Part shown: piece after piece, positions 52,213 to 62,594 of the stretch
Position numbering within the stretch: position 1 is the stretch's first letter
Layout: every line of letters begins with the position of its first letter
Source: Xanthobacteraceae bacterium
GTDB taxonomy: Bacteria; Pseudomonadota; Alphaproteobacteria; Rhizobiales; Xanthobacteraceae
Reading direction: 5' to 3'
Assembly (NCBI GenBank): GCA_030041005.1
Contig: JASHOR010000041.1
Location: forward strand, 124,001-188,000
DNA length: 64,000 bases
Notes under the pieces: model-generated
What the model saw: only the letters and a program-made list of their open reading frames with translations
Told to the model about the DNA's origin: nothing
The model's database searches: none
Program-made: the position numbers and the translations under genes

Positions 52213-52469
52213 ACTTGTCGACAATCTAGCGAGCAAGCGGCCAGCCGCCAAGGCAACCAACCTATCGGAGATCACCCGCGCCAAGGTGCGGGAGTACCGA
52301 TCAAGTCCAGCCAGCCAATCCGAGACATCCCCACGCGGACTCGACCAAGCCCCGGACGAGCAAGACGCCGGGTTTCGGCGTGCGGTTGTAGCACCGACCG
52401 CGCGCCGGATGAAAGACGGCGTCCTGCCCCGGTCGCCGCCCGTCGCCCATGCAAATCCTGGCGTCGCTT
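52213..52469. other. Upstream region of tRNA-Leu, no gene
   Basis: G+C-rich intergenic DNA between the tRNA 5' end and a small secreted-protein gene. A TAGATT about 10 nt before the tRNA could be a -10 element; I see no more. Confidence 0.35.
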
Positions 52470-52718
52470 TCAGTTGCTGCTTTGCGTCGGATTGGGCCGC
52501 ACGCTCCCCCACGGGTCGGCGGGTTCCTTCTTGTCGGGAATTTTCTTGGTGGCTGCGTGATAGGCATTATCGAGCGCCTTCTGGCGCTCTATCTGCTCGG
52601 GGGTGGGCGCAGGTTTGTCATCGTGGAGGCTGAAGCTCGGCATCGGCAATTGAGCAAACGCCGTCCCCGCCGACAAGACGATGAGGATAGCTGCCGCGAG
52701 GCTGGCTCTGCGCAACAT
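52470..52718 (-). CDS. Small secreted protein
   Basis: An 82-residue protein starting MLRRASLAAAILIVLSAGTA, a Sec signal cleaved after FAQ. The mature part is about 60 residues, hydrophilic, Pro/Lys-rich (PAPTPEQIERQKALDNAYHA, PADPWGSVRP). This design is common in Bradyrhizobium-like genomes; function unknown. ATG 52718 has AAGGA six bases upstream; ATG 52724 would overlap the cupin stop. It follows the cupin gene on the same strand and is likely co-transcribed. Confidence 0.72.
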   Translation of the reverse strand: MLRRASLAAAILIVLSAGTAFAQLPMPSFSLHDDKPAPTPEQIERQKALDNAYHAATKKIPDKKEPADPWGSVRPNPTQSSN

Positions 52719-52720
52719 GG

Positions 52721-53176
52721 TCATTCCTTGAAGACGTGCCCCCAGAGAGTGTCCCAATCGGTCCCCGAAATGTCGGTAACGCGACCGTCACTTTCGAAAA
52801 ACTTGTTCGGGATCTGGAACATTGCCAGCATCAGGCCACCGTCGGGAGACCATGCGACGTGGCGGCTGCCAGCCTCGCGCCAAACAAATTCGCCGGCGCC
52901 CACGATCAATCCCTCCGCCGGCCCCTCTTTGTCGCAGAGCGTGCCCTGGAGCACGTAGGTCTGCTCGACCTTGACGTGTTCGTGGTCCGGAAGAACGGCA
53001 CCCGGTGCAAGCCGAATCAACGCGGTCACCAATCCCGTTTTCTCGTCGAACAAAAGCCCCTTGACTTCGCAGCCCGGGAAACGGGTCTTCTTCCACTCCA
53101 TCTCGTCGGGCCGCACGACATGAGAATGGGTTTCAGCCGTATCGTGCTTCTCGAGCTTCGGGGTGACGGCATCCAT
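52721..53176 (-). CDS. Cupin-domain protein (ChrR-like)
   Basis: A 151-residue single cupin. The metal-binding motifs are reduced: PDHEHVKVEQTYVLQGTL gives two His and a Glu, and the second motif EFVWREAGSRHVAWSPDGG gives one more His. It is similar to the anti-sigma ChrR cupin but without the N-terminal zinc domain, so probably an independent metal-binding enzyme or sensor. No sigma factor is beside it. Function is open. Confidence 0.8.
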   Translation of the reverse strand: MDAVTPKLEKHDTAETHSHVVRPDEMEWKKTRFPGCEVKGLLFDEKTGLVTALIRLAPGAVLPDHEHVKVEQTYVLQGTLCDKEGPAEGLIVGAGEFVWREAGSRHVAWSPDGGLMLAMFQIPNKFFESDGRVTDISGTDWDTLWGHVFKE

Positions 53177-53256
53177 GGACGCCCTCCTTGGCTGATTGTC
53201 CGGACCCGCGCCATCTTAGCCGATCTGCGCACAGTCCGCCTCAAGGAAAAAGGCGC

Positions 53257-53823
53257 TCACCCCACGTCGCGGATCGGCGGCTGGAAGGCAAGCCCGGTGT
53301 CCCACGGAAAGTAGATCCAGGTGTCCTGCGAGACTTCGGTGATGAAGGTATCGACCATGGGACGGCCCATCGGCTTGGCGTAGACGGTGGCAAAGTGGGC
53401 ACGCGGCAACAGCCTGCGCACGACCTGGGCGGTCCGCCCGGTGTCAACGAGATCGTCGACAATAAGCACGCCGGCACCCTCGCCGCCGCCGCGCGCGATA
53501 ATGGCAGGCGCGATGTCTTTGAGCACCGTCAGTTCGCCCCGGCTGGTGTGGTTGTAGCTTGAGACGCAGACCGTTTCGATGACCCGAACGCCCAGTTCGC
53601 GCGCCGCGATTGCCGCCGGCACCAACCCGCCACGGGTGACGCAAACGATGGACTCGAACGGTCCGACCCCGTTGAGCCGCCACGCGAGAGCGCGCGAGTC
53701 GCGATGAAACTGGTCCCAGGAAACCGGAAATATCTTTTCGGGATCTCGTCGCGGGGGTAATTGCTGCGGCTCCGGGCCGGACCGCGCAGCATCGTTGATC
53801 GGCTCGGGCAGCGGCTTTGCCAT
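53257..53823 (-). CDS. gpt: Xanthine-guanine phosphoribosyltransferase
   Basis: A 188-residue purine salvage enzyme joining xanthine or guanine to PRPP. Signature regions are [39 protein letters not shown], the PRPP loop [19 protein letters not shown], and [20 protein letters not shown] with DTWIYFPWD at the end. An N-terminal extension of about 30 residues (Pro/Arg-rich) is longer than in E. coli Gpt. Start at ATG 53823. Confidence 0.93.
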   Translation of the reverse strand: MAKPLPEPINDAARSGPEPQQLPPRRDPEKIFPVSWDQFHRDSRALAWRLNGVGPFESIVCVTRGGLVPAAIAARELGVRVIETVCVSSYNHTSRGELTVLKDIAPAIIARGGGEGAGVLIVDDLVDTGRTAQVVRRLLPRAHFATVYAKPMGRPMVDTFITEVSQDTWIYFPWDTGLAFQPPIRDVG

Positions 53824-53860
53824 GACGGTTTGCGTCCTCCCTTCGCAGGCCTTAACGGAC

Positions 53861-54643
53861 CTAAATCTTGCCGACGGCAAGGCCCGCCTTGACCCGGCCC
53901 AACATGGCTTCGACCGCTGCCTTGGCGCCAGCGAGTCTTTGCGGATCGCGCGAGCGCACCACGATGTGCGTATTGCCGCCGATTTTCTCGTCTATGAACG
54001 GATATGAGCCTATGACCACGTCGGGATGCTGCCTGGCGATCTCGCCCAACTCGGTCCCGATATCGCCCTCGCGACAATCGGCGCGAATTGTTTCCGACAG
54101 CATTCGGGCGCCAGTCCTAAGCTTTGGGGTCACGAATTCGAGCATCGCCTGCATGATGTGCGGCACACCGGCCATGACGATGACGTTGCCGATCCAGAAG
54201 CCGGGTGCCGCCGATATCTTATTGTGTACCAGCTCGGCGCCAACCGGTATTCGCGCCATCCGCATGCGCGCTTCGTTCATCACGCCGCCGGTCTGCGCCA
54301 CGCGCGCCGTCATGATCTCGACCGCGCGCGAATCGTAGCCGATCGGGACGCCAAACGCCGCAGCGACGCTCTCGGCGGTGATGTCGTCATGGGTGGGGCC
54401 AATGCCGCCGGTCGTAAAGACGTATGTGTAGCGGAGGCGTAATGCATTGAGGGCGGCGACGATCTCGGCCGCTTCGTCGGGGACGACCCGCACTTCCTTC
54501 AGATCGATGCCGATATTGGTCAGGTACTCGGCCACATAACCGATGTTCTTATCCTTGGTGCGACCGGAAAGAATCTCGTCGCCAATGACAAGAAGCGCGG
54601 CGGTAACAATATCGCCGCCGATTTCGACAACACCTTCGGCCAT
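53861..54643 (-). CDS. cinA: CinA-like competence/damage protein (molybdopterin-binding domain)
   Basis: A 260-residue MoaB/Mog-fold protein: [40 protein letters not shown] and [19 protein letters not shown] are the CinA N-terminal signatures. The C-terminal amidase (PncC) domain of full CinA is absent; in alphaproteobacteria this short form is common and may act on pyridine nucleotide derivatives. Start at ATG 54643. It lies 37 nt upstream of gpt and probably shares a transcript. Confidence 0.88.
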   Translation of the reverse strand: MAEGVVEIGGDIVTAALLVIGDEILSGRTKDKNIGYVAEYLTNIGIDLKEVRVVPDEAAEIVAALNALRLRYTYVFTTGGIGPTHDDITAESVAAAFGVPIGYDSRAVEIMTARVAQTGGVMNEARMRMARIPVGAELVHNKISAAPGFWIGNVIVMAGVPHIMQAMLEFVTPKLRTGARMLSETIRADCREGDIGTELGEIARQHPDVVIGSYPFIDEKIGGNTHIVVRSRDPQRLAGAKAAVEAMLGRVKAGLAVGKI

Positions 54644-54731
54644 CGGCGAATCTCCACACACCTCGCTTCCTCCTAGCGCGTGACCCATGGCGGCTCAAGC
54701 AGGCGGCAATGCCAAAGCGCAGCCGACCGGC

Positions 54732-55445
54732 TCAGGCGTCAAGCTCCTTGAAGTAGCGGTAAATTCCCCACTGGCTGAACGGGATGCGCCGGTCCGAGGA
54801 AAGGTAGGCCTTGATCCGAGGCCGCTGTGCGACGCGGTCGTGCAACGCGATCAACAGCGGCACTTTTCTCTCGAAGCGCTTCATCCGTTTGGGGAAGGCA
54901 TACCGCAGGCCTTCCACGATTTGAAACAGCGAGAGATCAACATAGGTGAGGCTGCGGCCGACCGCGTAACGGCCGCCGTTGCGTTTGATCACCTGCTCGA
55001 AATAGCCGAGAAACTTCGGCACACGATAGCGCCAGAAATCCGCCGTGCGCCGCTTCGCCGCGGGCTTCTGCTCCTCGTAATACAGCCAGCCCGAGACTGG
55101 ATGATGGGTATCGTGAATGTGCACGACCAGATCGGAGACGGTGAGTTGCAATTGATGCGCCCATAGCCGCCCCGCCTGGTCTCGCGGCGCCAGCTTGAGC
55201 GGCGGGCCAAGGTAGAACAGAATCAACGCAGTCTGCGCGATGATGTCCTGGCCAGCCTTCAGGAACGGCGGCGCATAAGGCCGCCGGGCAAGCTGTTTGC
55301 TCTCCAGTAATTTCATCATCGCCGACATGCCGCGCTTGCCGCGACGCGCCACGTCCACATAGTCGGCGCCGCCTTCTTCGAGAGCGAGTCGCACGAACTC
55401 ACCGCGGCCCTGAATGCTCGGCCAATAATAGAGTTCGTAACGCAT
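54732..55445 (-). CDS. Glutathione S-transferase
   Basis: A 237-residue GST. An N-terminal thioredoxin-fold domain (MRYELYYWPSIQGRGEFVRL, with Tyr and Gln at the glutathione site) leads into an alpha-helical domain ending with YFKELDA. It resembles the sigma/pi-class-like bacterial GSTs (IQGRGEFVRLALEE). It starts directly after the cupin stop (2 nt gap), so the two are co-transcribed. Substrate is not evident. Confidence 0.88.
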   Translation of the reverse strand: MRYELYYWPSIQGRGEFVRLALEEGGADYVDVARRGKRGMSAMMKLLESKQLARRPYAPPFLKAGQDIIAQTALILFYLGPPLKLAPRDQAGRLWAHQLQLTVSDLVVHIHDTHHPVSGWLYYEEQKPAAKRRTADFWRYRVPKFLGYFEQVIKRNGGRYAVGRSLTYVDLSLFQIVEGLRYAFPKRMKRFERKVPLLIALHDRVAQRPRIKAYLSSDRRIPFSQWGIYRYFKELDA

Positions 55446-55447
55446 AT

Positions 55448-55849
55448 TCAGCCCGCCGCCTTGTATTGCTCCTCGGTGACCGGTTCCAGCCATTGCACGT
55501 GCTTGCCGTCCGAGGCCTCCTGCATGGCGACATGCTCCATGACCGTCGCGGGGCCGGCGCCGTGCCAGTGTTTCTCGTTGGGCGCAATCCAGACCACATC
55601 GCCGGCCCGAATGACGCGCGGTTCGCCGCCCCAGGCCTGCACGCGACCAGTGCCCGATACGACAAAAAGCGTCTGGCCGAGCGGATGGGTATGCCAATGC
55701 GTGCGCGCTCCCGGCTCAAAGCGCACGAGACCAGACCGTACACGCGCCGGTGACGGCGCTTCGATGATGGGATCCTGCCAGACGGTGCCGGTGAAGGATT
55801 CCGATGGTCCGCGCCGCGATGGGACGGACCCGGAAGGGCGAATGTCCAT
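55448..55849 (-). CDS. Cupin-domain protein
   Basis: A 133-residue cupin. The metal motif is complete: GARTHWHTHPLGQTLFVVSG supplies His-x-His-x and the second motif GDVVWIAPNEKHWHGAGPAT adds a His. This pattern fits the (R)-mandelonitrile lyase/carboxymuconolactone-linked cupins, small metal-binding proteins that often have lyase or dioxygenase-like roles. It precedes the GST gene in one operon. Confidence 0.88.
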   Translation of the reverse strand: MDIRPSGSVPSRRGPSESFTGTVWQDPIIEAPSPARVRSGLVRFEPGARTHWHTHPLGQTLFVVSGTGRVQAWGGEPRVIRAGDVVWIAPNEKHWHGAGPATVMEHVAMQEASDGKHVQWLEPVTEEQYKAAG

Positions 55850-56040
55850 GCTTATTTCCTCCGCGTTGAGGCCTCCCCGCCAGTCGCGGGCGGCCGCGGG
55901 CTTGCCCGCTCGCGGTAAGATAAACGAAATTTTGCCGTTATACGCTGCCCAAATCCAGCGCCACGCGGGCCTGCAAGCGCCGGTCGGTCGGCCTGACCGC
56001 CATCGGGCGAACGGAGCGAGACGGGATCATGCGACCGGTA

Positions 56041-56205
56041 ATGCGTCATAAGCCTCCGTTACTTTCGCGCTGCTCCTTCCTGGTGCGGCTTGTTGCGCTG
56101 CTCGGCTTCGCGCTCGCATTGGGCGCCTGTTCCAAGTGCGATGTGCCTGACTTTACCCACTGGGGTTCATCGCCACCCCATAGCTGCGACAGCGACGCGC
56201 CATAG
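56041..56205 (+). CDS. Small lipoprotein
   Basis: A 54-residue protein, MRHKPPLLSRCSFLVRLVAL followed by a lipobox LGAC at about residues 27-30. The mature peptide is about 25 residues with CSKCDVPDF and a SCDSD end. A start at ATG 56029 would add four residues. It would be anchored in the inner or outer membrane through Cys30. Small proteins of this kind are found in related genomes; role unknown. Too short for a 60-residue cutoff. Confidence 0.6.
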   Translation: MRHKPPLLSRCSFLVRLVALLGFALALGACSKCDVPDFTHWGSSPPHSCDSDAP

Positions 56206-56261
56206 CGGCGATCGTTCTGCGCTTGCTGCACAGACGCCGGGCAAGACGGCGAAAAGAACTC

Positions 56262-56864
56262 TCAGCCGTGCTGGTCGCGTGTGGAGGTGGTCTCGGAGCG
56301 GCGCTGCCCAGGCTTCGTCTGGCCGTCCGTCTCATCCGCGCCGTCGGGGGCGGAGGGATCCAGGCCGGCATGCAAATCGTCGCGCGAGCGCAAGTAGGGG
56401 TCGGCCAATTGTCGCGGCGAGATGGGCGCCGCCTTGGCCGCCTCCCCTTCACGCCATTTCATCCAGATCAGGCGTCCCAGCATCGCCAACAAGGCAAGCT
56501 GGAAAACCAGTCCAAAGTAGGAGGGAATACCGACAAGCCCACCGAAAAGGCCGCGACCGAACAAAAGACCGAGAACGCCGGAGCCGAGGAATCCCGCTGC
56601 AAATCCGGCGATCAGTCCGCCGCGGTTGAACAGTCCAGTAAGCGAACCGCTTGGCACGGCCTGCGGCAATGTCTGGGCCCGCTTCGGATTGTGACGGGCC
56701 ATCGCACCATCAGCATCGGCCGCGGCCACCAACACCATGACGCCCGATCCGCCGGCGAAATTCAACCCGTCGGCCAATTGGGCGTTGGCATCCGCTCCGA
56801 TCATCAACGCTACCGAGAGCGCCGCCAATCTCGCGACAGTTCGAACCCAAAGTGCGGATGACAC
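56262..56864 (-). CDS. Glycine-rich membrane protein (Tim44-neighbour type)
   Basis: A 200-residue protein. A signal-like N-terminus (LAALSVALMIGADANAQ) is followed by a glycine-rich double helix segment (FNRGGLIAGFAAGFLGSGVL, LFGRGLFGGLVGIPSYFGLV) and another helix before WMKWREGE. The central glycine-rich hairpin is that of bacterial Tim44-like membrane proteins, but the C-terminal Tim44 domain is missing: the chain ends in a charged tail. It may be a shortened relative. Function unknown. Confidence 0.7.
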   Translation of the reverse strand: MSSALWVRTVARLAALSVALMIGADANAQLADGLNFAGGSGVMVLVAAADADGAMARHNPKRAQTLPQAVPSGSLTGLFNRGGLIAGFAAGFLGSGVLGLLFGRGLFGGLVGIPSYFGLVFQLALLAMLGRLIWMKWREGEAAKAAPISPRQLADPYLRSRDDLHAGLDPSAPDGADETDGQTKPGQRRSETTSTRDQHG

Positions 56865-57120
56865 GGCTGGTATGTCGCCTCCTCATGGCCCGATCGGGCC
56901 ACAGCCCAACGAAACGCCGCAACGAACCGACCGCGTGACGAAAATGGCGCCCGGTCCTGCTTGAATGCGGGCGTTCCAGACATACGCAATATCAATTGGC
57001 AAGCAAATGCCGCAAACCGACGCGCGTGGCTGTGTCGCAGCGCCGAAGCCTCACGCCGCGCGCCGGCGAGTGCAACCGCGTTTCGCAGACGCGCTGCAAT
57101 TCCGGCTTGGCGCCGCCGCC

Positions 57121-59733
57121 TCAGGCCGCCAGAGTTTCCTTGACCTTGGCCACAAGCTGCTTGAGCGTGAAAGGCTTGGCCAAAAAGTCAAACTGGCCGT
57201 CGGTGGGAAGATGCTTTTGAAATGCATCTTCGGCATAGCCGGACACAAAGATGATCTTCAAACCCGGATTACGGTTGCGCAATTCGCGCAACAGGGTGGG
57301 ACCGTCCATCTCGGGCATGACAACGTCGGAGACGACGAGATCGATTTTGCTCTCGGTTTTTTCCAGCACATCGATGGCCTCGACGCCGTTACCGGCTTGC
57401 AGCACCGTATAACCGCGTGAAGCGAGGCCCCGCGCGTTGAGTATGCGCAGCCCCTCCTCGTCTTCGACCAGCAGAATCGTGCCTTCGCCCGTCAAATCGG
57501 CGCTCGCCTCGCGATGCCCCCGATCCGCCGCCTCGGGCGAGGCGGCGATACCCGGCGCCTCGATGCCAACGGCCTGGCCGGCAACCTCCTGAGCGTTCGC
57601 GACGTAACGCGGCAGAAAGATGCGGAAGGTCGTGCCCTTGCCCTCCACCGTGTCAAAGTAGACGAAGCCGCCGGTCTGCTTGACGATTCCATAGACGGTA
57701 GAGAGGCCGAGCCCGGTGCCCTTGCCGACATCCTTCGTGGTGAAAAATGGCACGAAGATCTTGTCGCGGATCGCTTCCGGGATTCCGGTACCGGTGTCAC
57801 TGACCTCCACAAGCACATAATCGCCGGGCGGCATCCCCTTGGTATGGTAGCGCTCGCATTCCAGCGCGGAAACGTTGGCGCTGCGCAGTTGCAATCCGCC
57901 ACCCTCCGGCATGGCGTCGCGGGCATTGACCGCAAGATTGGTGATCACCTGCTCGAACTGCAGCAGGTCCGCCTTGACCGGCCACAGATCGCGTCCGTGC
58001 ACCACCTTCAGATCGATCTTCTCGCCGATCAAACGCCGCAGAACGACGCTGAGGTCGCTCAGCACCTCGCCGAGATCGAGCATCTGCGGGCGCAGGGTCT
58101 GCTTGCGCGAAAACGCCAACAGATGCCGCACCAGGCTCGCCGCTCTGTTGGCGCTGTGCCTGATCTCCATGATGTCCTGAAACGAGGGGTCGGTCGGCTT
58201 GTGGGCGTTGAGCAGGAAATCGGTCGCCAGCAAAATGGCGTTGAGCATGTTGTTGAAGTCATGGGCCATGCCGCCGGCAAGTTGACCGATCGATTCCATC
58301 TTCTGCTGCTGGACGAGCTTGCTCTCCAGCGCGCGTTGCTCGGTCGTCTCGAGCACGTAAACGATGGCGGCTTCCTGGTCGCGTTCCTGTTCGCCGACCG
58401 CGGTGACGTAGAAGCGGCCGAAACGCTCGCCTTCGCCGGTCAGCGTCGCGTCGACCGGGGCAATGTCACTTCTGCCTTGCGCGGCCTGACCGATCGCCAC
58501 CTCCAGCGCCGACCAGTCACGCTCGGCAACAATGGCGCGAATCGATCGGTTGCGTCCCTCAGTCGCCAGTGTGGTTTGGAACAGCCGGGCGAACAGCGCA
58601 TTCGTGCGCACGATGCCGCCGTCCCGGTCGATGGTGGCGATCGCCATCGGCGTGTGATGGAAGAACCGCATAAAGCGCACCTGCGCCGCACGCTGCGGCT
58701 CGGTCCCGTCATCGCGTTCGCGATTGAGCACCAGCGTGCGGGAGGCGCCAGGCGACCCGTCCGCGCCGAATGCAACCTTGTGAAGCAGTCGAACCGGCAG
58801 AGTACGACCGGAACGGGTCTTTAGATCGAGATCGACTACGTCCGTCTTCACCTCGCCGGGCGTTGCCCGTAACGTCGTCAGCAAGGCGGCGCCGTCGCCC
58901 GAGACAAGGTCGGCGAGCTTAAGACCACCCGAACCCACTTGAGCAAGGTCGTGGTCGAGCCAGTTGGCGAGCGTGGCGTTTAGATAAGCGACCTCGCCAT
59001 TGGATTTGGCGGAAAAGAAGCCGGCCGGGGCGTGATCGAGGTAGTCGATCGCGTGCTGTAGTTCCTGAAAGACGCTCTCCTGCCGCTCGCGATCGCGGCT
59101 GATATCGCAGACCGACCACACGGTGAGGGCTCCGGCACGCCTGCCGATCCCCAGTGGCCGCACTTTCATTCTCAGCCAGCGCGCGGGCCGGCCCCGCCCC
59201 GCCGCGATCCGCACTTCCTCCTGCAAGCGCTCTCCGGCGCGCGCCGCCTTCACCAGGCGGTAGATGGCCTCGGAGGCATCGGCGTCGCCGATGAACACCC
59301 GCTCGACCGAACGTGCGTCGTGGTCGCCCACGGCACCGATGAGATCGAGATAGGCGGCATTGGCGTAGATCACGCGTCCGTCGGCGTCCGAAACGACGAT
59401 GCCGTCGGGAGCATCGTCGAGAACCGCCTTTATCAGAGGGTTTCCGCCCGGTCGGGCGGAGATTCTCAGGATTCCACCGGCAAAGGCGAACAGACCGAAC
59501 ACCCCAACCGTGGCAAGCACCGCCAGAAAGGCAAGGATATACGGCTCGGCATTGCCGCGGCCGAGCAACACGATGGCCGCGGCGGCGACAGCAAGCGCGC
59601 AGGCGATCAGCACCACCAGCAGGATACTGCCGCCATGGACCATTGCAGCGCTGCGGTCGACCCCTTCCCGTCCGATAGGATAATCGCCGGACTGCTCGCC
59701 GAAGCCGCCGCCGCTAATTGTCGCCTCTTTCAT
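57121..59733 (-). CDS. cckA: CckA-type hybrid histidine kinase
   Basis: An 870-residue hybrid kinase. Two N-terminal membrane helices (about 35-90) are followed by three PAS-like regions (about 100-480), then the HisKA domain with [20 protein letters not shown], the HATPase domain ([60 protein letters not shown]) and a C-terminal receiver ([14 protein letters not shown] with Asp in [15 protein letters not shown]). CckA feeds phosphate through ChpT to CtrA, which controls flagellar genes. It sits beside flhB, and CtrA-type sites lie upstream of flgB at 63.5 kb, consistent with that circuit. Confidence 0.93.
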   Translation of the reverse strand: MKEATISGGGFGEQSGDYPIGREGVDRSAAMVHGGSILLVVLIACALAVAAAAIVLLGRGNAEPYILAFLAVLATVGVFGLFAFAGGILRISARPGGNPLIKAVLDDAPDGIVVSDADGRVIYANAAYLDLIGAVGDHDARSVERVFIGDADASEAIYRLVKAARAGERLQEEVRIAAGRGRPARWLRMKVRPLGIGRRAGALTVWSVCDISRDRERQESVFQELQHAIDYLDHAPAGFFSAKSNGEVAYLNATLANWLDHDLAQVGSGGLKLADLVSGDGAALLTTLRATPGEVKTDVVDLDLKTRSGRTLPVRLLHKVAFGADGSPGASRTLVLNRERDDGTEPQRAAQVRFMRFFHHTPMAIATIDRDGGIVRTNALFARLFQTTLATEGRNRSIRAIVAERDWSALEVAIGQAAQGRSDIAPVDATLTGEGERFGRFYVTAVGEQERDQEAAIVYVLETTEQRALESKLVQQQKMESIGQLAGGMAHDFNNMLNAILLATDFLLNAHKPTDPSFQDIMEIRHSANRAASLVRHLLAFSRKQTLRPQMLDLGEVLSDLSVVLRRLIGEKIDLKVVHGRDLWPVKADLLQFEQVITNLAVNARDAMPEGGGLQLRSANVSALECERYHTKGMPPGDYVLVEVSDTGTGIPEAIRDKIFVPFFTTKDVGKGTGLGLSTVYGIVKQTGGFVYFDTVEGKGTTFRIFLPRYVANAQEVAGQAVGIEAPGIAASPEAADRGHREASADLTGEGTILLVEDEEGLRILNARGLASRGYTVLQAGNGVEAIDVLEKTESKIDLVVSDVVMPEMDGPTLLRELRNRNPGLKIIFVSGYAEDAFQKHLPTDGQFDFLAKPFTLKQLVAKVKETLAA

Positions 59734-59911
59734 CGTGTTGCGCCATCCAGTGCTTGTTGGCCCCCCTGCGCACAAAGGCGATGAGCTTCACAGGGCATGA
59801 GCGATTCGCTCGTGAATGGATACGTTTGCCATGGAATCGACGGCGGATTCTAACCGAGCGTGGTCGTTTCGGAAGCCCCCCGCCCCGCCGATCGGCAGGC
59901 TTCTGCGCCGA

Positions 59912-60994
59912 TCATACCGGGCCGGACCTGGCCACCATGCGGCGCAGACGCATCACGTATCCGATGATTTCAGCCACGGCGCGGTAATGTTCGGGCGGGA
60001 TTTCCTGGTCGATCTCGACGGTCTCGTGCAGCGCTCGGGCAAGCGGCGGATTCTCCACGATCGGAATGTCGTTGGCCTGGGCGATTTCGCGAATGCGCCG
60101 CGCCAGGAGGTCGGCACCTTTGGCAACGCAGACCGGCGCGTTCATGCCGCGCTCATATTTGAGCGCCACAGCGAAATGGGTCGGGTTGGTGATGACGACC
60201 GAGGCTTTCGGGACGGCTGCCATGATGCGTTTACGCATGCGCGTCTGCCGCAATTGCCGCAGTTTGCCCTTGACCGCCGGGTCGCCCTCGGTCTGGCGAA
60301 ACTCCTCCTTCATCTCGCGGATCGACATTTTCTGGCGCTCGTACCACTGCCGGTACTGAAACAAATAATCAGCAATGGCGACGAAGACGAGAACTGCCAC
60401 GACGTCGCCAAGCAGCCGCATCGTAAGCGTCTGCGTGAAGGGCAGGATCGCGGTCGGATCCGCTCCCGTGAGCGCGGCAAGGCGTTGGCGCTGCGGCCAC
60501 AGCAGTGTCCCGATCAGCGCACCGATCAGCGCCAGCTTGGCCAGCCCCTTGGCGAAATTGGCCAACGCCTGCTTGGAAAACAATCGCGAGATACCGGCTG
60601 CGGGTGAAATCCTCGACAGATTGGGCAAAATCGGCTCAACCGACAGCACGATCCGATGCTGGATGACGCTGCCGAACAAAGCGGCAAGCGCGAGCAACAA
60701 TAGCGGAATGCCCAGAGCCGCGAAAATCCGCGTGGCCAGCACCCACGTCAGATCGACGAGCGCCGGCCCATCAACCGGAATCTGGTACGAATTGGCCAGA
60801 ATGCCGCGGAACGTCGTTTCCAGGTCGCCCGCCACCGGCCCCGCGAACACCATCACGGCGAGCGCTCCACCGGCAATCATGAACCAGGTATTGACTTCCG
60901 CACTCTTGACGACGTCACCGCGCTTGATCGCTTCTTCAAGCCGCTTCGGCGTCGGATCTTCGTTGTGTTCGTTGTCGTCGCGTTGGTCGGCCAT
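59912..60994 (-). CDS. flhB: Flagellar type III export switch protein FlhB
   Basis: A 360-residue protein with four membrane helices (about 30-210) and a cytoplasmic C-terminal domain. The autocleavage motif NPTH is present at about residue 269 (VITNPTHFAVALKYE), so the substrate-specificity switch should work. The N-terminus DNEHNEDPTPKRLEEAIKRG is typical. It is the last gene of the flagellar cluster, 9 nt after fliR. Confidence 0.96.
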   Translation of the reverse strand: MADQRDDNEHNEDPTPKRLEEAIKRGDVVKSAEVNTWFMIAGGALAVMVFAGPVAGDLETTFRGILANSYQIPVDGPALVDLTWVLATRIFAALGIPLLLLALAALFGSVIQHRIVLSVEPILPNLSRISPAAGISRLFSKQALANFAKGLAKLALIGALIGTLLWPQRQRLAALTGADPTAILPFTQTLTMRLLGDVVAVLVFVAIADYLFQYRQWYERQKMSIREMKEEFRQTEGDPAVKGKLRQLRQTRMRKRIMAAVPKASVVITNPTHFAVALKYERGMNAPVCVAKGADLLARRIREIAQANDIPIVENPPLARALHETVEIDQEIPPEHYRAVAEIIGYVMRLRRMVARSGPV

Positions 60995-61003
60995 GGCACA
61001 GCG

Positions 61004-61774
61004 TCAGGCGTGCGGCGCCAATGCGTGCAGCACGCCGGCAACGTAATCGAGAAAGAAGCCCATCATGGCGCCGAGCGCGAGAATCAGCAGCAGAAACCCG
61101 ACCAGAATCGACAACGGCAGGGCGACGAAGAAAACCTGCATCTGCGGCATCAGCCGTGACAGCACGCCCATCCCGATGTTGAACAGGAGCCCGAAGGCGA
61201 GGAAAGGCGCGGAAAGCTGGATACCGATCCGAAAGGCGCCGGCAACGGTGCTGGTGATGAGGGCGGCAACGTCGCCGGTTGACGGCAGCTCGCCCGGCGC
61301 GAACACATTGTAGCTGTCGTTGAGCGCGGCAATGACCAGATAGTGCATGTTGGTGGCGAAGATCAGCGTAAGCCCGAGCATGGTCAGGAAATTGCCGATC
61401 AGCTCGCCCTGCTCGCCTTGGGACGGGTCGACAGCGGTGACAAAGCCCAAGCCCAACTGCTGCGCGATCACCGACCCGGCGACATCGAGCGCCGAAATGG
61501 TGAGCCGGGCGGTGAGCCCGAGCACCGCGCCAACTAATATCTCTTCGACAAGCATCACGATCGCCGGCCCGAGCGCTCCGGTATCGATGTGATAGGCGTT
61601 GCGATGCAACGGCAAGAGGACCGCGGTGAGAACCAGCGCCATGGTGAGTCGGATGCGTGACGAGATATTCTGCTCACCAAGGCCGGGCAGCAGCATCAGC
61701 ATCGTCCCGACGCGGGCAAAGACCAGGAGAAACGCGGCGCCGAGCGCCGGAAGGAAGGACAGATCGATGCTCAC
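61004..61774 (-). CDS. fliR: Flagellar export gate protein FliR
   Basis: A 256-residue membrane protein with about six helices: FLPALGAAFLLVFARVGTML, RIRLTMALVLTAVLLPLH, LVEEILVGAVLGLTARL, ending in a C-terminal helix LILALGAMMGFFLDYVAGVL. It starts with GTG at 61774 behind a GGTGGG site; the longer frame to 61840 is not needed. Together with FliP and FliQ it forms the export gate. Neighbours are fliQ and flhB. Confidence 0.93.
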   Translation of the reverse strand: MSIDLSFLPALGAAFLLVFARVGTMLMLLPGLGEQNISSRIRLTMALVLTAVLLPLHRNAYHIDTGALGPAIVMLVEEILVGAVLGLTARLTISALDVAGSVIAQQLGLGFVTAVDPSQGEQGELIGNFLTMLGLTLIFATNMHYLVIAALNDSYNVFAPGELPSTGDVAALITSTVAGAFRIGIQLSAPFLAFGLLFNIGMGVLSRLMPQMQVFFVALPLSILVGFLLLILALGAMMGFFLDYVAGVLHALAPHA

Positions 61775-61885
61775 GGTCCGATTCCCACCTTCATGCCGAC
61801 ATGGCCGCCGCGCCGGATCCACGAATACTGTACCAGCCACATCATCGAGGCCGGCTGCGCGCGCACCTCGGGACGGCAGTACCCG

Positions 61886-62152
61886 TCAACCGCTGATGAT
61901 ATGCCCGGTGATTCGCAGGAAATTCGCGTGCAGTACATCGGCCATGAACGGCAACGCGATCAGGAGCGCGATGAATATCGCGAGAATTTTCGGGATGAAG
62001 ACGAGCGTCGACTCCTGGATCTGCGTCAGCGCCTGCACCAGCGAGACGGCGACGCCGACAACGAGGCCGACCAGCATGAGCGGCGCAGCAACGATCAGCA
62101 GCGTTACGATGGCGTCGCGCGCCACGTCGAGGACTTCCGGTCCGGTCATCAT
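61886..62152 (-). CDS. fliQ: Flagellar export gate protein FliQ
   Basis: An 88-residue protein of two helices (VTLLIVAAPLMLVGLVVGVA and IPKILAIFIALLIALPFMAD) joined by SLVQALTQIQESTLVF, the family hallmark. Two adjacent ATGs (62152, 62149) are possible. It lies between fliE and fliR. Confidence 0.95.
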   Translation of the reverse strand: MMTGPEVLDVARDAIVTLLIVAAPLMLVGLVVGVAVSLVQALTQIQESTLVFIPKILAIFIALLIALPFMADVLHANFLRITGHIISG

Positions 62153-62260
62153 GTTCTTCGACTCCCGATTCGCTCGCCCTCGCAACCTCGCCGACGGACC
62201 CGCAAGCCGGACTCCGCGAGCGTCGGACGTACGGCATGGCGCGGGCGGCCGGCACGGAAT

Positions 62261-62587
62261 TCAGATCGGCATCTTGAGGATGTCTTCGTAGGCCGCGATC
62301 ACCTTGTCGCGCACCGAGACCAGCGCGGCGATTGCCGTTTCCGATTCGGCAACCGCAGTCACGACGTCCACCATGTTGGCCTTCCCCATGGCGACGTTTT
62401 GCGTCTGCACGTCGGCCTTCGCCCCGGCCTCCGATACCGCATGGACCACGTCCTTCAGGATGGAGCTGAAGTCCGGCCCCTGGCCTGAAGGGTCGATGCT
62501 GGAAGCGAGATTGCTCGCCCCGGAACCGAGGCGTCCGAGCGCCGCATAGGCACTGGCTGCGGAAGCGGGGGTGGTCGGAATCGTCAT
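62261..62587 (-). CDS. fliE: Flagellar hook-basal body protein FliE
   Basis: A 108-residue protein that joins the MS ring to the rod. The conserved C-terminal half reads NVAMGKANMVDVVTAVAESE followed by TAIAALVSVRDKVIAAYEDI and LKMPI. The N-terminus is Ala/Ser-rich, as usual. The start ATG 62587 is 7 nt after the flgC stop. Confidence 0.94.
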   Translation of the reverse strand: MTIPTTPASAASAYAALGRLGSGASNLASSIDPSGQGPDFSSILKDVVHAVSEAGAKADVQTQNVAMGKANMVDVVTAVAESETAIAALVSVRDKVIAAYEDILKMPI

Positions 62588-62594
62588 GGTTCAC

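Noticed and set aside
52192-52512. Minus-strand ORF overlapping the tRNA-Leu 5' exon
   Set aside because: It ends inside the tRNA and overlaps the secreted-protein gene; treated as a chance frame.
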